From Rubrivivax sp. (lineage in GTDB: Bacteria; Pseudomonadota; Gammaproteobacteria; Burkholderiales; Burkholderiaceae_C), in contig JAURZK010000174.1 of NCBI GenBank assembly GCA_030653505.1, positions 1-64,000 of the forward strand: a DNA stretch of 64,000 nucleotides, given 5' to 3'. A program made the translations under genes and the position numbers. Below are positions 1-7,106 of the stretch, in pieces (positions within the stretch are counted from its first letter, which is position 1; every line of letters starts with the position of its first letter). The notes under the pieces are model-generated. The model was not told the DNA's origin and ran no database searches. It worked only from the letters and a program-made list of their open reading frames with translations.

Positions 1-403
1 CGGTGAACATGTAGAAGATCTTCAGCATCACGCCTGAAACCGTGACGGCCACGCCCACTTCGACCCAGAAGATGCCGCGGTGCTGGCCGTGCACCGGGTT
101 GGGGTCGAGCACGAAGTAGTCGAGGAAGTTGCCGCCCATCACCAGCCCCATGACACCCACGCCCGCGTAGATGAGCACACCGATGGCCATCATCGCTTCG
201 ACCAGCGCCTCGGGCACCAGCTTGCGCGCCGCGGGAAGGCCGTGGATCAGCGCATGGAAGATCACCGCCGCAGCCAGGATGACGCCGGCCTGGAAACCGC
301 CTCCAGGCCCGAAGTCGCCGTGGAACTGCACGTAGAGCGCAAAGAGCAGGATGAAGGGGATGAGCAGCTTGGCCGCCAGCCGCAGGATGAGGTCTGACTT
401 CAC
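1..403 (-). CDS. mnhB: Na+/H+ antiporter subunit MnhB/MrpB, 3' truncated by window edge
   Basis: Membrane subunit of a multisubunit Mrp/Mnh-type cation/proton antiporter. The visible 134 codons start at a GTG that overlaps the stop of the upstream subunit gene (GTGA at 403-400), the usual sign of translational coupling. The product opens with a short charged stretch (KSDLILRLAAK), then a hydrophobic helix and a GDFGPGGGFQAGV segment, which is the MnhB family signature, followed by more membrane helices. The rest, probably with mnhC and mnhD beyond it, lies before position 1. It is the last visible member of the operon mnhE-F-G-MbhD/E-B. The family assignment is firm; whether the complex exchanges Na+, K+ or only protons cannot be read from the sequence. 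Confidence 0.88.
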   Translation of the reverse strand, partial: MKSDLILRLAAKLLIPFILLFALYVQFHGDFGPGGGFQAGVILAAAVIFHALIHGLPAARKLVPEALVEAMMAIGVLIYAGVGVMGLVMGGNFLDYFVLDPNPVHGQHRGIFWVEVGVAVTVSGVMLKIFYMFT

Positions 404-978
404 GTCGGCCCCCCGCCCTGGATGTCGGCGGGCAGCGTGATGCCCGGCTCGTGCGGCACCGGCGCCGGCACGACGGTGCGGCGGCGGCGGCGCAGCAGCG
501 CCACCACGCCGGCGCCGGCGGTGAAGACCACCGTGGTCTCGCCCATGGTGTCGTAACCGCGGTAGCTGGCCAGCACCGCGGTGACGACGTTGGGCACGTC
601 GACCTCGGTCTTGATGTCGTTGAGGTAACGCGGCACCACGTGCTGGTGGATGACGGCCTGCGGGTCGCTGAACTCGGGCAGTGTGTTGGTTCCGTACACC
701 AGTGCCCCGCCCACCGAGACCGACACCGCCAGCGGCAGCCAGGGCTTGCGCACTGGCCGTTCCTCGTCGCTCTTGCACAGGTAGAGCGCGCCCAGCAGCA
801 GAACGGTGGAAATGCCCGCGCCCACCGAGGCTTCGGTCATCGCCACGTCCACCGCGTCCATGGCCACCAGCACCGTGGCCATCAGGAAGCTGTAGATGCC
901 GCTCAGCACGATGACGCCGAACAGGTTGCGGCTGCGCGCGATGACGACGACGGTGACGCACATCGCCACCATCAGCAC
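400..978 (-). CDS. MrpA C-terminal-like subunit (MbhD/MbhE, DUF4040 type)
   Basis: Separate small subunit corresponding to the C-terminal part of MrpA and to MbhD plus MbhE of archaeal membrane-bound hydrogenases. The first half carries an MbhD-like segment (FGVIVLSGIYSFLMATVLV, then MTEASVGAG). The second half has the MbhE-like motif VPNVVTAVLASYRGYDTMGE followed by a last helix and an Arg-rich tail. The start is uncertain. GTG at 978 and ATG at 972 are ordinary choices, but the homology-like reading extends to an ATC at 999 that has an AGGAAGG sequence nine bases upstream, inside the end of mnhG. The gene overlaps mnhB by GTGA. Having MrpA's tail as its own gene fits the Mbh-like or group 2 Mrp organisation rather than the Bacillus seven-gene type. 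Confidence 0.82.
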   Translation of the reverse strand: MLMVAMCVTVVVIARSRNLFGVIVLSGIYSFLMATVLVAMDAVDVAMTEASVGAGISTVLLLGALYLCKSDEERPVRKPWLPLAVSVSVGGALVYGTNTLPEFSDPQAVIHQHVVPRYLNDIKTEVDVPNVVTAVLASYRGYDTMGETTVVFTAGAGVVALLRRRRRTVVPAPVPHEPGITLPADIQGGGPT

Positions 979-986
979 GTTGATGA

Positions 987-1349
987 TCAGGGTTTCGATG
1001 GCGGGGCCCCTTCCTCTGCGCGCGCCTGGGGTGGTTCGGGCTGCGGCGGTGCCAGCAGCGGCTGCAGCCCGCGAACCATCGCGGCCCTGGCCAGCGCGTG
1101 CGAGGCCGTGGGGCTGGCCACCAGGATCAGCAAGCCGACGAACAGCAACTTCACCGCCACCAGCGTGGGCCCGGCCTGCAGCAGCAGGCCCAGCAGCACC
1201 AGCGCGGCGCCGACGGTGTCGACGATGCTGGCGGCGTGCATGCGGGTGTAGAAGTCGGGCATGCGCAGCATGCCGATGGCGCCGACGACGCAGAAGAAGC
1301 CGCCGCCCAGCAGGCAGGCCCAGCTCACGAGGTCGATCACCAGCGTCAT
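987..1349 (-). CDS. mnhG: Na+/H+ antiporter subunit MnhG/MrpG
   Basis: Small membrane subunit of the Mrp antiporter, 120 residues. It has about three hydrophobic helices and the family core FCVVGAIGMLRMPDFYTRMHA near residues 20-40, which is strongly diagnostic for MnhG/PhaG. The C-terminal 25 residues are a Pro/Ala/Glu-rich cytoplasmic tail. The start ATG overlaps the mnhF stop by four bases. The 3' end lies just before the MbhD/E-like gene, so translation of the five genes is probably coupled. Confidence 0.92.
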   Translation of the reverse strand: MTLVIDLVSWACLLGGGFFCVVGAIGMLRMPDFYTRMHAASIVDTVGAALVLLGLLLQAGPTLVAVKLLFVGLLILVASPTASHALARAAMVRGLQPLLAPPQPEPPQARAEEGAPPSKP

Positions 1350-1651
1350 CTGGCGGGTCCCTCGCGTGCAGCCGCATCGGTGGCATCACCGGCATCGCCC
1401 AGGTCGCCATGGCGGAAGTACTTCAGCACGGCGATGGTGCCGATGACGTTGAGCAGGCCGTAGGTGATGGCCAGGTCGAGAAACTCGGGGCGGCCGCCCA
1501 GGAAACCCAGCACCGCCAGCAGCAGCATGGCCACGGTGCCTATGGTGTTGCCGGCCTGCGCGCGGTCGAACACGGTGGGGCCCAGCGCGCCGCGCACGAG
1601 AGCCAGCGCCAGCGTCACCAGCAGGGCGAGTGCGGCGGCGGCGAACATCAC
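1346..1651 (-). CDS. mnhF: Na+/H+ antiporter subunit MnhF/MrpF
   Basis: Small (101 residues) three-helix membrane subunit of the Mrp antiporter. The motif LVRGALGPTVFDRAQAGNTIG around residues 18-38 is the conserved MnhF segment (GPTxxDRxxAxN). A second conserved stretch, LDLAITYGLLNVIGTIAVLKYF, follows. Both ends overlap the neighbouring genes by four bases (mnhE upstream, mnhG downstream). The C-terminus is a hydrophilic Asp/Ala-rich tail with no recognisable motif. Confidence 0.92.
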   Translation of the reverse strand: MMFAAAALALLVTLALALVRGALGPTVFDRAQAGNTIGTVAMLLLAVLGFLGGRPEFLDLAITYGLLNVIGTIAVLKYFRHGDLGDAGDATDAAAREGPAR

Positions 1652-2124
1652 GGCGCCCTCTCGCCGGCGGCCACGCGCCGGTCCATCTCGCTGTCCACCG
1701 CACCCTGCGCCGAGTCGCGCGTCAGGCCGTGCACAAGGAACTCACCGGCGTCGGCCTCGATGGTGATGGTGCCCGGCGTCAGGGTGATCGAGTTGGCATG
1801 CAGCACCAGCCCGGTCTCGGTCTTCTGGCTGGGCTTGAAGCGCACCATCGTCGGGCTGATGGGCAAGCTGGGGTCGAGGATGATGCGGCTGACCGACCAG
1901 GCCGACTTGGCGATTTCCTTCAGCAGCCAGGGCAAGTAGGTGAAGGCCCGCAGGCCGATGTGCACCCGCCCGGCAGGCACGCGCGGCACGGTCATGCGGC
2001 GGGCGAACCACACCACCGCCAGCGCCGAGCCCACGCCGGCCGCCATCAGGAAAGCCGTGAAGAACCCCGACAGCAGCAGCCAGAAGAGGTAGAGGAAGAA
2101 GAACAGGCTGACCGAGTGCAGCAC
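1648..2124 (-). CDS. mnhE: Na+/H+ antiporter subunit MnhE/MrpE
   Basis: First gene of the antiporter operon, 158 residues. Two N-terminal hydrophobic helices (residues about 5-45) are followed by the typical MnhE cytoplasmic domain, including YLPWLLKEIAKSAWSVSRIIL and the SLPISPTMVRF strand, then NSITLTPGTITIEAD, the most recognisable family motif. The gene is transcribed away from thrH. The 137-base divergent spacer (2125-2261) must hold its promoter. MnhE is not one of the ion-conducting subunits and is thought to help assembly of the complex. Confidence 0.9.
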   Translation of the reverse strand: MLHSVSLFFFLYLFWLLLSGFFTAFLMAAGVGSALAVVWFARRMTVPRVPAGRVHIGLRAFTYLPWLLKEIAKSAWSVSRIILDPSLPISPTMVRFKPSQKTETGLVLHANSITLTPGTITIEADAGEFLVHGLTRDSAQGAVDSEMDRRVAAGERAP

Positions 2125-2261
2125 GCCAGTAACCCCGCGGAATCAAGGGATTGTAGGCAGCAGGCTGACGCGCACCTTTCCGGGGCAGACCCGATGGCGC
2201 GCCGCGCGTGGCGGTGCTGCAGCGTCCCCGCGCTAGGATTCAGGGCAGTTTTGGAGTGCCC

Positions 2262-2882
2262 ATGCAAATCGTCTGCCTCGACCTCGAAGGCGTGCTCGTT
2301 CCCGAGATCTGGATCGCCTTTGCCGAGCGCACCGGCATCCCGGAGTTCCGCCGCACCACGCGCGACGAACCCGACTACGACAAGCTGATGCACTACCGCC
2401 TGGCGCTGCTGCGCCAGCACGGCCTGAAGCTGGCCGACATCCAGGCGGTCATCGCCGGCATGGCGCCGATGGCCGGCGCACGCGACTTCCTCGACGAGCT
2501 GCGCACGCGTTACCAGGTCGTGATTCTGTCGGACACCTTCTACGAATTTGCCGACCCGCTGATGGCGCAGCTGGGCCGCCCGACACTGTTCTGCCATCGG
2601 CTGCTGACGGACGACGAGGGTTTTGTCGCCGAGTACCGTTTGCGCCAGCCGAACCAGAAGTTCCATGCCGTCGGCGCGCTGAAGGCGCTGAACTTCCAGG
2701 TCATCGCCGCCGGCGATTCCTACAACGACACCGGCATGCTGGGTGCCGCCGACGCCGGCTTCTTCATCCACCCGCCGGCGGGCATCGTGGCGCAGTTCCC
2801 GCAGTTCCCGGTACATGACAGCTATGCCGGGCTGATGGCCAGCATAGACGCCGCGGCCGACCGGCTGCGCGCAGGCCTCTGA
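2262..2882 (+). CDS. thrH: Bifunctional phosphoserine phosphatase/homoserine phosphotransferase ThrH
   Basis: HAD-superfamily enzyme of 206 residues. In the ThrH family it removes phosphate from phosphoserine and can transfer it to homoserine, linking serine and threonine synthesis. The first motif is CLDLEGVLVPE near residue 4, where the ThrH family has DLEG instead of the DxDxT of ordinary SerB. Motif II is VVILSDTFYEF, a conserved Lys lies in NQKFHAVGALK, and motif III/IV is AAGDSYNDTGML. The ATG at 2262 is chosen because GGAG at 2253 is well placed and the HAD motif starts right after. CGCTAGGAT at 2231-2239 looks like a -10 region, giving a very short leader. Length is normal for the family. 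Confidence 0.93.
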   Translation: MQIVCLDLEGVLVPEIWIAFAERTGIPEFRRTTRDEPDYDKLMHYRLALLRQHGLKLADIQAVIAGMAPMAGARDFLDELRTRYQVVILSDTFYEFADPLMAQLGRPTLFCHRLLTDDEGFVAEYRLRQPNQKFHAVGALKALNFQVIAAGDSYNDTGMLGAADAGFFIHPPAGIVAQFPQFPVHDSYAGLMASIDAAADRLRAGL

Positions 2883-2903
2883 GATTCAGTCGGCGGGTCA
2901 GCG

Positions 2904-3406
2904 ATGCCGAGCAGCCACCTCGAATTGCTGGCCCTGACACTGCGCTTCGACTGCAAGCCCTGCGAGATGCACGTCGTGGGCGCGATGCGCAAGAACGTGC
3001 TGCGTGATGCCGCGCGCGAAGCGCGCGCGGCGCTGGCCGCAGGCGAAGCGCCGCTGCGCTTCTATCGCACGCGGCCACGGCTGTCGAATCGATGCTCGGT
3101 GCGCCCGTGCCCAACGCCAAGCCGCGCATCGTGCTGCAGCTGAAGTGCGAAGGCATCGACCTGCGCAGCCAGGGCGAGGTGATGGCAAGGGAAGGCGACG
3201 AGGACTTCCGTGCGCGCGAAGGCGACGAAGCCTGGTGGCGGCTCGTCGTGCGCCACGGCCAGCTCGTCGGCGGGCTCTACCTCGGCCCGCCGGGCTCGGC
3301 CAGGGCCTTCACGAAGCTGCTGCAGCAGGCGGTGGACATCACACCCCTGCGCGCACAGCCGCGCGCGGGACAGCTCGACGCGCTGAAGCAGTTCGCGCGC
3401 GCCTGA
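2904..3406 (+). pseudogene. Unrecognised conserved-type protein, apparently frameshifted
   Basis: Two adjoining reading frames look like one gene broken by a single missing base. The first frame runs from ATG 2904 and reads sensibly to LRFYR near 3066. The second frame then continues as HAATAVESMLGAPVPNAKPR and runs to the stop at 3406. If one C were restored in the CGCACGCG sequence around 3066-3073, the two parts would fuse into a product of about 167 residues. The protein starts with a HLELLALTLRFDCKPCEMHV segment, with Cys residues spaced CxxC-like, and is otherwise soluble and charged. I do not recognise a family. It sits 21 bases after thrH on the same strand and converges on rhlE. A real pseudogene, a sequencing error and programmed frameshifting are all possible. 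Confidence 0.55.
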
Positions 3407-3436
3407 GCGCCGCGCACCGCCTGCCGACGCCGGACT

Positions 3437-4906
3437 TCAGCGCTTCGGCGGCCCGCCGCGGCCGGCCGGCGGACGGCCCCCGCCGCCACTACCACCACCG
3501 CTGCCCGATCGGCCAGACGAAGGCGCGCCCGAGCGGCCGCCCGAAGGTGCCCCAGCACGTGCGCCCGGTGCACCGGCGCCCGGCGCACGACCGACGCCCG
3601 GGCGACCACCACCGCCGCCGCCACCGCCGCCGCTGCGGCTACCTCCACCACCACCGCCATAACCGCCGCGGCCACCACCGCCACCACCGCCCGCATTGCG
3701 CTTGGTGCCACCGATGCCGATGGTCATGCGGCCCAGCACGATGGGCTCGGCCTTCTCGCCGGCCGGCGGCTCGAAGCCCGGCACCACTTCGCGCGGGATC
3801 GAACGCTTGATGAGCCGCTCGATGTCCTTCACGAAGCCCTCTTCGTCCAGGCAGACCAGCGAGATGGCCTCGCCCGTCGCCCCGGCGCGGCCGGTGCGCC
3901 CGATGCGGTGCACGTAGTCCTCGGGCACGTTGGGCATCTCGAAGTTCACGACGTGCGGCAGCTGGTCGATGTCGATGCCGCGCGCCGCGATGTCGGTTGC
4001 CACCAGCACCTGCAGGTCGTTGGTCTTGAAGTCGGCCAGCGCCTTGGTGCGCGCCGTCTGGCTCTTGTTGCCGTGGATGGCCATGGCGCTGATGCCCTGC
4101 TCGCACAGGTACTCCGTCAGCCGGTTGGCGCCGTGTTTCATGCGCGTGAAGACCAGCACCTGGTGCCAGTCGCCGCTCTTGATCAGGTGCGCCAGCAGCT
4201 CCTTCTTGCGCTCGCGTCCCACAGGGTGCATCTTCTGCACGATGGCCTCGGCGGTCTGGTTGCGGCGCGCCACCTCGATCAGCGCCGGCGCATTCAGCAG
4301 GCGGTCGGCCAGGTCCTTGATGTCGTCGCTGAAGGTGGCACTGAACAGCAGGCTCTGCTTCTTCGCCGGCACGATGGCCAGCACCTTCTTGATGTCGTGG
4401 ATGAAGCCCATGTCGAGCATGCGGTCGGCTTCGTCGAGCACGAAGATCTCGACGTGGCTCAGGTCCAGCGTGCGCTGCTGCGCGTGGTCGAGCAGACGTC
4501 CGGGCGTGGCCACCAGGATGTCGACGCCGCGCTTCAGCTTGTCGACCTGCGGCGACATGCCGACACCGCCGAACATCACCATGCTGCTCAACCCGGCGTA
4601 CTTGCCGTAGGTGCGCACACTCTCTTCGACCTGGGCCGCGAGCTCGCGTGTCGGCGTCAGGATGAGGGCGCGGATGGGCACACGGCCGCGCGCGTCCTTG
4701 ACGGCCGGCGTGGCCATCAGGCGGTGCAGCATGGGCAGCACGAAACCGGCGGTCTTGCCGGTGCCGGTCTGCGCGCCGGCCAGCAGGTCGCCGCCCTTCA
4801 GCACCTGGGGGATGGCCTGCGCCTGGATGGGGGTGGGGGTGTCGTAGCCGTGCTCGTGAACGGCGCGCAGGAGCGGCTCGGCCAAGCCGAGGTCAGTGAA
4901 TTGCAT
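3437..4906 (-). CDS. rhlE: DEAD-box RNA helicase, RhlE type
   Basis: ATP-dependent RNA helicase, 489 residues, acting in ribosome assembly or RNA turnover. All core motifs are present in order: Q motif (TPIQAQAIP), Walker [32 protein letters not shown] within [33 protein letters not shown] and [10 protein letters not shown]. From about residue 385 the protein becomes a low-complexity Gly/Arg/Ser tail rich in GGGG and RGG-like steps, as in other RhlE proteins, which likely helps RNA binding. The gene converges on the frameshifted gene 30 bases away. A TACAAT -10-like element at 5049-5054 on the same strand would give a leader of roughly 135 bases. Confidence 0.93.
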   Translation of the reverse strand: MQFTDLGLAEPLLRAVHEHGYDTPTPIQAQAIPQVLKGGDLLAGAQTGTGKTAGFVLPMLHRLMATPAVKDARGRVPIRALILTPTRELAAQVEESVRTYGKYAGLSSMVMFGGVGMSPQVDKLKRGVDILVATPGRLLDHAQQRTLDLSHVEIFVLDEADRMLDMGFIHDIKKVLAIVPAKKQSLLFSATFSDDIKDLADRLLNAPALIEVARRNQTAEAIVQKMHPVGRERKKELLAHLIKSGDWHQVLVFTRMKHGANRLTEYLCEQGISAMAIHGNKSQTARTKALADFKTNDLQVLVATDIAARGIDIDQLPHVVNFEMPNVPEDYVHRIGRTGRAGATGEAISLVCLDEEGFVKDIERLIKRSIPREVVPGFEPPAGEKAEPIVLGRMTIGIGGTKRNAGGGGGGGRGGYGGGGGGSRSGGGGGGGGGRPGVGRAPGAGAPGARAGAPSGGRSGAPSSGRSGSGGGSGGGGRPPAGRGGPPKR

Positions 4907-5048
4907 TTTGATTTTTCAGCCCGCCAAAGGGGCCGTGGTTCGCAGCCTGCTGTCGCCCGTTGCGGGCGCACCAGTCGGGTAGGCGCGAGGGGAAGTTGAC
5001 GTCGGAGTCGACTGTGCCGCGATGACTGGATGCCACGACACGGTTTGC

Positions 5049-5054
5049 ATTGTA
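5049..5054 (-). promoter_or_regulatory. rhlE: Possible -10 element for rhlE
   Basis: TACAAT on the minus strand, one mismatch from TATAAT. A good -35 box is not evident upstream, so this is tentative. It would start a leader of about 135 bases, long for this genome and in keeping with helicase genes that are controlled after transcription (inference). Confidence 0.35.
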
Positions 5055-5122
5055 CCGGGCGAAGCCCGCGCCCGCGGGATGCCACCCGGCCTGCGCATGC
5101 GTGAACACCGTCGGTGCCGCCC

Positions 5123-5139
5123 GCGTGGCATGGCCACGC
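5123..5139. repeat. Perfect 7-bp inverted repeat (GCGTGGC-ATG-GCCACGC)
   Basis: Seven-base arms separated by three bases, in the middle of the divergent spacer. It could be an operator for either promoter or an RNA hairpin. There is no T-run, so it is not a classical terminator. Confidence 0.45.
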
Positions 5140-5217
5140 ACCGCTCTTTGTGCTCCTGTGCGACCTGCAGCCGCCCGACCTGAGCCTGCCGTCCCGTCCG
5201 CTCCAGCCGCCGCCAGG

Positions 5218-5245
5218 TTGCTGCCGGCCGCGTGTCGCCGATAAT
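5218..5245 (+). promoter_or_regulatory. ettA: Sigma-70-like promoter of ettA
   Basis: TTGCTG at 5218-5223 and GATAAT at 5240-5245 are separated by 16 bases. Transcription would start near 5252, about 30 bases before the ettA start codon. Confidence 0.5.
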
Positions 5246-5282
5246 TGCGGGTTGCCCTGATCACCACACGAGACCCCCTGCC

Positions 5283-6947
5283 ATGGCCCAGTACGTCTTT
5301 ACCATGAACCGCGTCGGCAAGGTCGTGCCGCCGAAGCGGCAGATCCTGAAGGGCGTCAGCCTGTCCTTCTTCCCTGGCGCCAAGATCGGCGTGCTGGGCG
5401 TCAACGGCTCAGGCAAGAGCACGCTGCTGAAGATCATGGCCGGCGTCGACAAGGAGTTCGAGGGCGAAGCCGTGCCCATGCCTGGCCTGAACATCGGCTA
5501 CCTGCCGCAGGAGCCGCTGCTGCCCGCCGACAAGACGGTGCGCGAAGTGGTGGAAGAAGGCGTGGGCGGTGTACTGGCAGCCAAGAAGCGGTTGGACGAG
5601 GTCTACGCCGAGTACGCCGAGCCCGACGCCGACTTCGACAAGCTGGCCGCCGAGCAGCACGACCTGGAAGCCATCATCGCCGCCGCCGGCAGCGAAAACA
5701 CCGACCTGCAGCTGGAGCTGGCCGCCGACGCGCTGCGCCTGCCGCCCTGGGACGCGACGATCGGCCTGCTCTCGGGCGGCGAGAAGCGCCGCGTCGCGCT
5801 GTGCCGCCTGCTGCTGAGCAAGCCCGACATGCTGCTGCTCGACGAACCCACCAACCACCTGGACGCCGAATCGGTGGAATGGCTGGAGCACTTCCTGCAG
5901 CGCTTCCCGGGCACGGTCGTCGCCATCACCCACGACCGCTACTTCCTCGACAACGCCGCCGAGTGGATCCTCGAACTCGACCGCGGCCAGGGCATTCCCT
6001 GGAAGGGCAACTACTCCGACTGGCTGGACCAGAAGGAAAAGCGCCTGGAGGTCGAGCAGAAGAGCGAAGACGCGCGCATGAAGGCAATGAAGGAGGAACT
6101 CAAGTGGGTTCGTTCGAACGCCAAGGCGCGCCAGACCAAGAGCAAGGCCCGCCTGGCGCGCTTCGAGGAACTGAGCGACGTCGAGTACCAGAAGCGCAAC
6201 GAGACCACCGAGATCTTCATCCCCGTGGCCGAGCGCCTGGGCAACGAGGTCATCGAGTTCGACAACGTCAGCAAGAGTTTTGGCGACCGCCTGCTCATCG
6301 ACAAGCTCAGCTTCAAGGTGCCCGCCGGCGCCCTCGTCGGCATCATCGGCCCCAACGGCGCGGGCAAGTCGACGCTGTTCCGCATGATCCAGGGGGTGGA
6401 GAAGCCCGACTCGGGTGAGGTGAAGATCGGCAAGACGGCGCAACTGGCCTTCGTCGACCAGAGCCGCGAGAGCCTGCAGGGCGACAAGACGGTGTGGGAG
6501 GACGTCTCGGGCGGGCTGGACAACATCATCGTCGGCAAGTTCGTGATGCCCAGCCGGGCCTACCTCGGCCGTTTCAACTTCAAGGGCAACGACCAGCAGA
6601 AGCAGGTCGGCAGCCTGTCGGGTGGTGAACGCGGCCGCCTGCACCTGGCCAAGACGCTGGCCAAGGGCGGCAACGTGCTGATGCTGGACGAGCCGTCCAA
6701 CGACCTCGACGTCGAGACGCTGCGCGCGCTGGAAGAGGCGCTGCTCGAATTTGCCGGCAGCGCCATGGTCATCAGCCACGACCGCTGGTTCCTCGACCGC
6801 ATCTGCACCCACATCCTGGCCTGCGAGGGAGACTCGCAATGGCTCTTCTTCAACGGCAACTACCACGAGTACGAGGCCGACAAGGTCAGGCGCCTGGGTG
6901 AAGAGGGCGCGCGGCCCAAGCGCGTGCGCTTCAAGCCGATCCGCTGA
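5283..6947 (+). CDS. ettA: Energy-dependent translational throttle protein EttA (ABC-F ATPase)
   Basis: Soluble ABC-F protein of 554 residues that binds the ribosomal E site and gates entry into elongation according to the ATP/ADP ratio. Two nucleotide-binding domains are seen. The first has GVNGSGKST (about residue 40), LSGGEKRRVALC and MLLLDEPTNHLD. The second has GPNGAGKST (about 355), LSGGERGR and LMLDEPSNDLD. Between them lies the Lys/Glu/Arg-rich P-site tRNA-interaction linker (EWVRSNAKARQTKSKARL type). The start MAQYVFTMNRV is chosen because it is the typical EttA N-terminus. An upstream in-frame start at 5232 would add 17 unlikely residues. The length matches E. coli EttA. It is monocistronic, with its own promoter. 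Confidence 0.95.
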   Translation: MAQYVFTMNRVGKVVPPKRQILKGVSLSFFPGAKIGVLGVNGSGKSTLLKIMAGVDKEFEGEAVPMPGLNIGYLPQEPLLPADKTVREVVEEGVGGVLAAKKRLDEVYAEYAEPDADFDKLAAEQHDLEAIIAAAGSENTDLQLELAADALRLPPWDATIGLLSGGEKRRVALCRLLLSKPDMLLLDEPTNHLDAESVEWLEHFLQRFPGTVVAITHDRYFLDNAAEWILELDRGQGIPWKGNYSDWLDQKEKRLEVEQKSEDARMKAMKEELKWVRSNAKARQTKSKARLARFEELSDVEYQKRNETTEIFIPVAERLGNEVIEFDNVSKSFGDRLLIDKLSFKVPAGALVGIIGPNGAGKSTLFRMIQGVEKPDSGEVKIGKTAQLAFVDQSRESLQGDKTVWEDVSGGLDNIIVGKFVMPSRAYLGRFNFKGNDQQKQVGSLSGGERGRLHLAKTLAKGGNVLMLDEPSNDLDVETLRALEEALLEFAGSAMVISHDRWFLDRICTHILACEGDSQWLFFNGNYHEYEADKVRRLGEEGARPKRVRFKPIR

Positions 6948-6970
6948 GCCGGCGCGGCGCGTCCGGCCCC

Positions 6971-6997
6971 GCCGGATGTGCCGGATGTGCCGGATGC
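6971..6997 (+). repeat. Three tandem 9-bp repeats (GCCGGATGT)
   Basis: GCCGGATGT, GCCGGATGT and GCCGGATGC follow head to tail just after ettA, in the spacer before the metalloprotease gene. Function is unknown. It could be slipped-strand expansion. Confidence 0.6.
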
Positions 6998-7106
6998 GGC
7001 GTTTGTCACCGCCGCGCGTGAAGGTATCGGCCGGCGGGCGGCGCCACGTGGGGCTTTGGCCGACAATGGAATTTCGACCTCCCAGCGCCTTGCCGGCCCC
7101 TGCCCC

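Larger units (their letters stand above)
4907..5282. other. Divergent rhlE-ettA intergenic region
   Basis: No gene is seen in these 376 bases. The segment holds a plausible promoter for each divergent gene and one perfect inverted repeat, listed separately. The composition is GC-rich with no T-run terminators. Confidence 0.6.
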
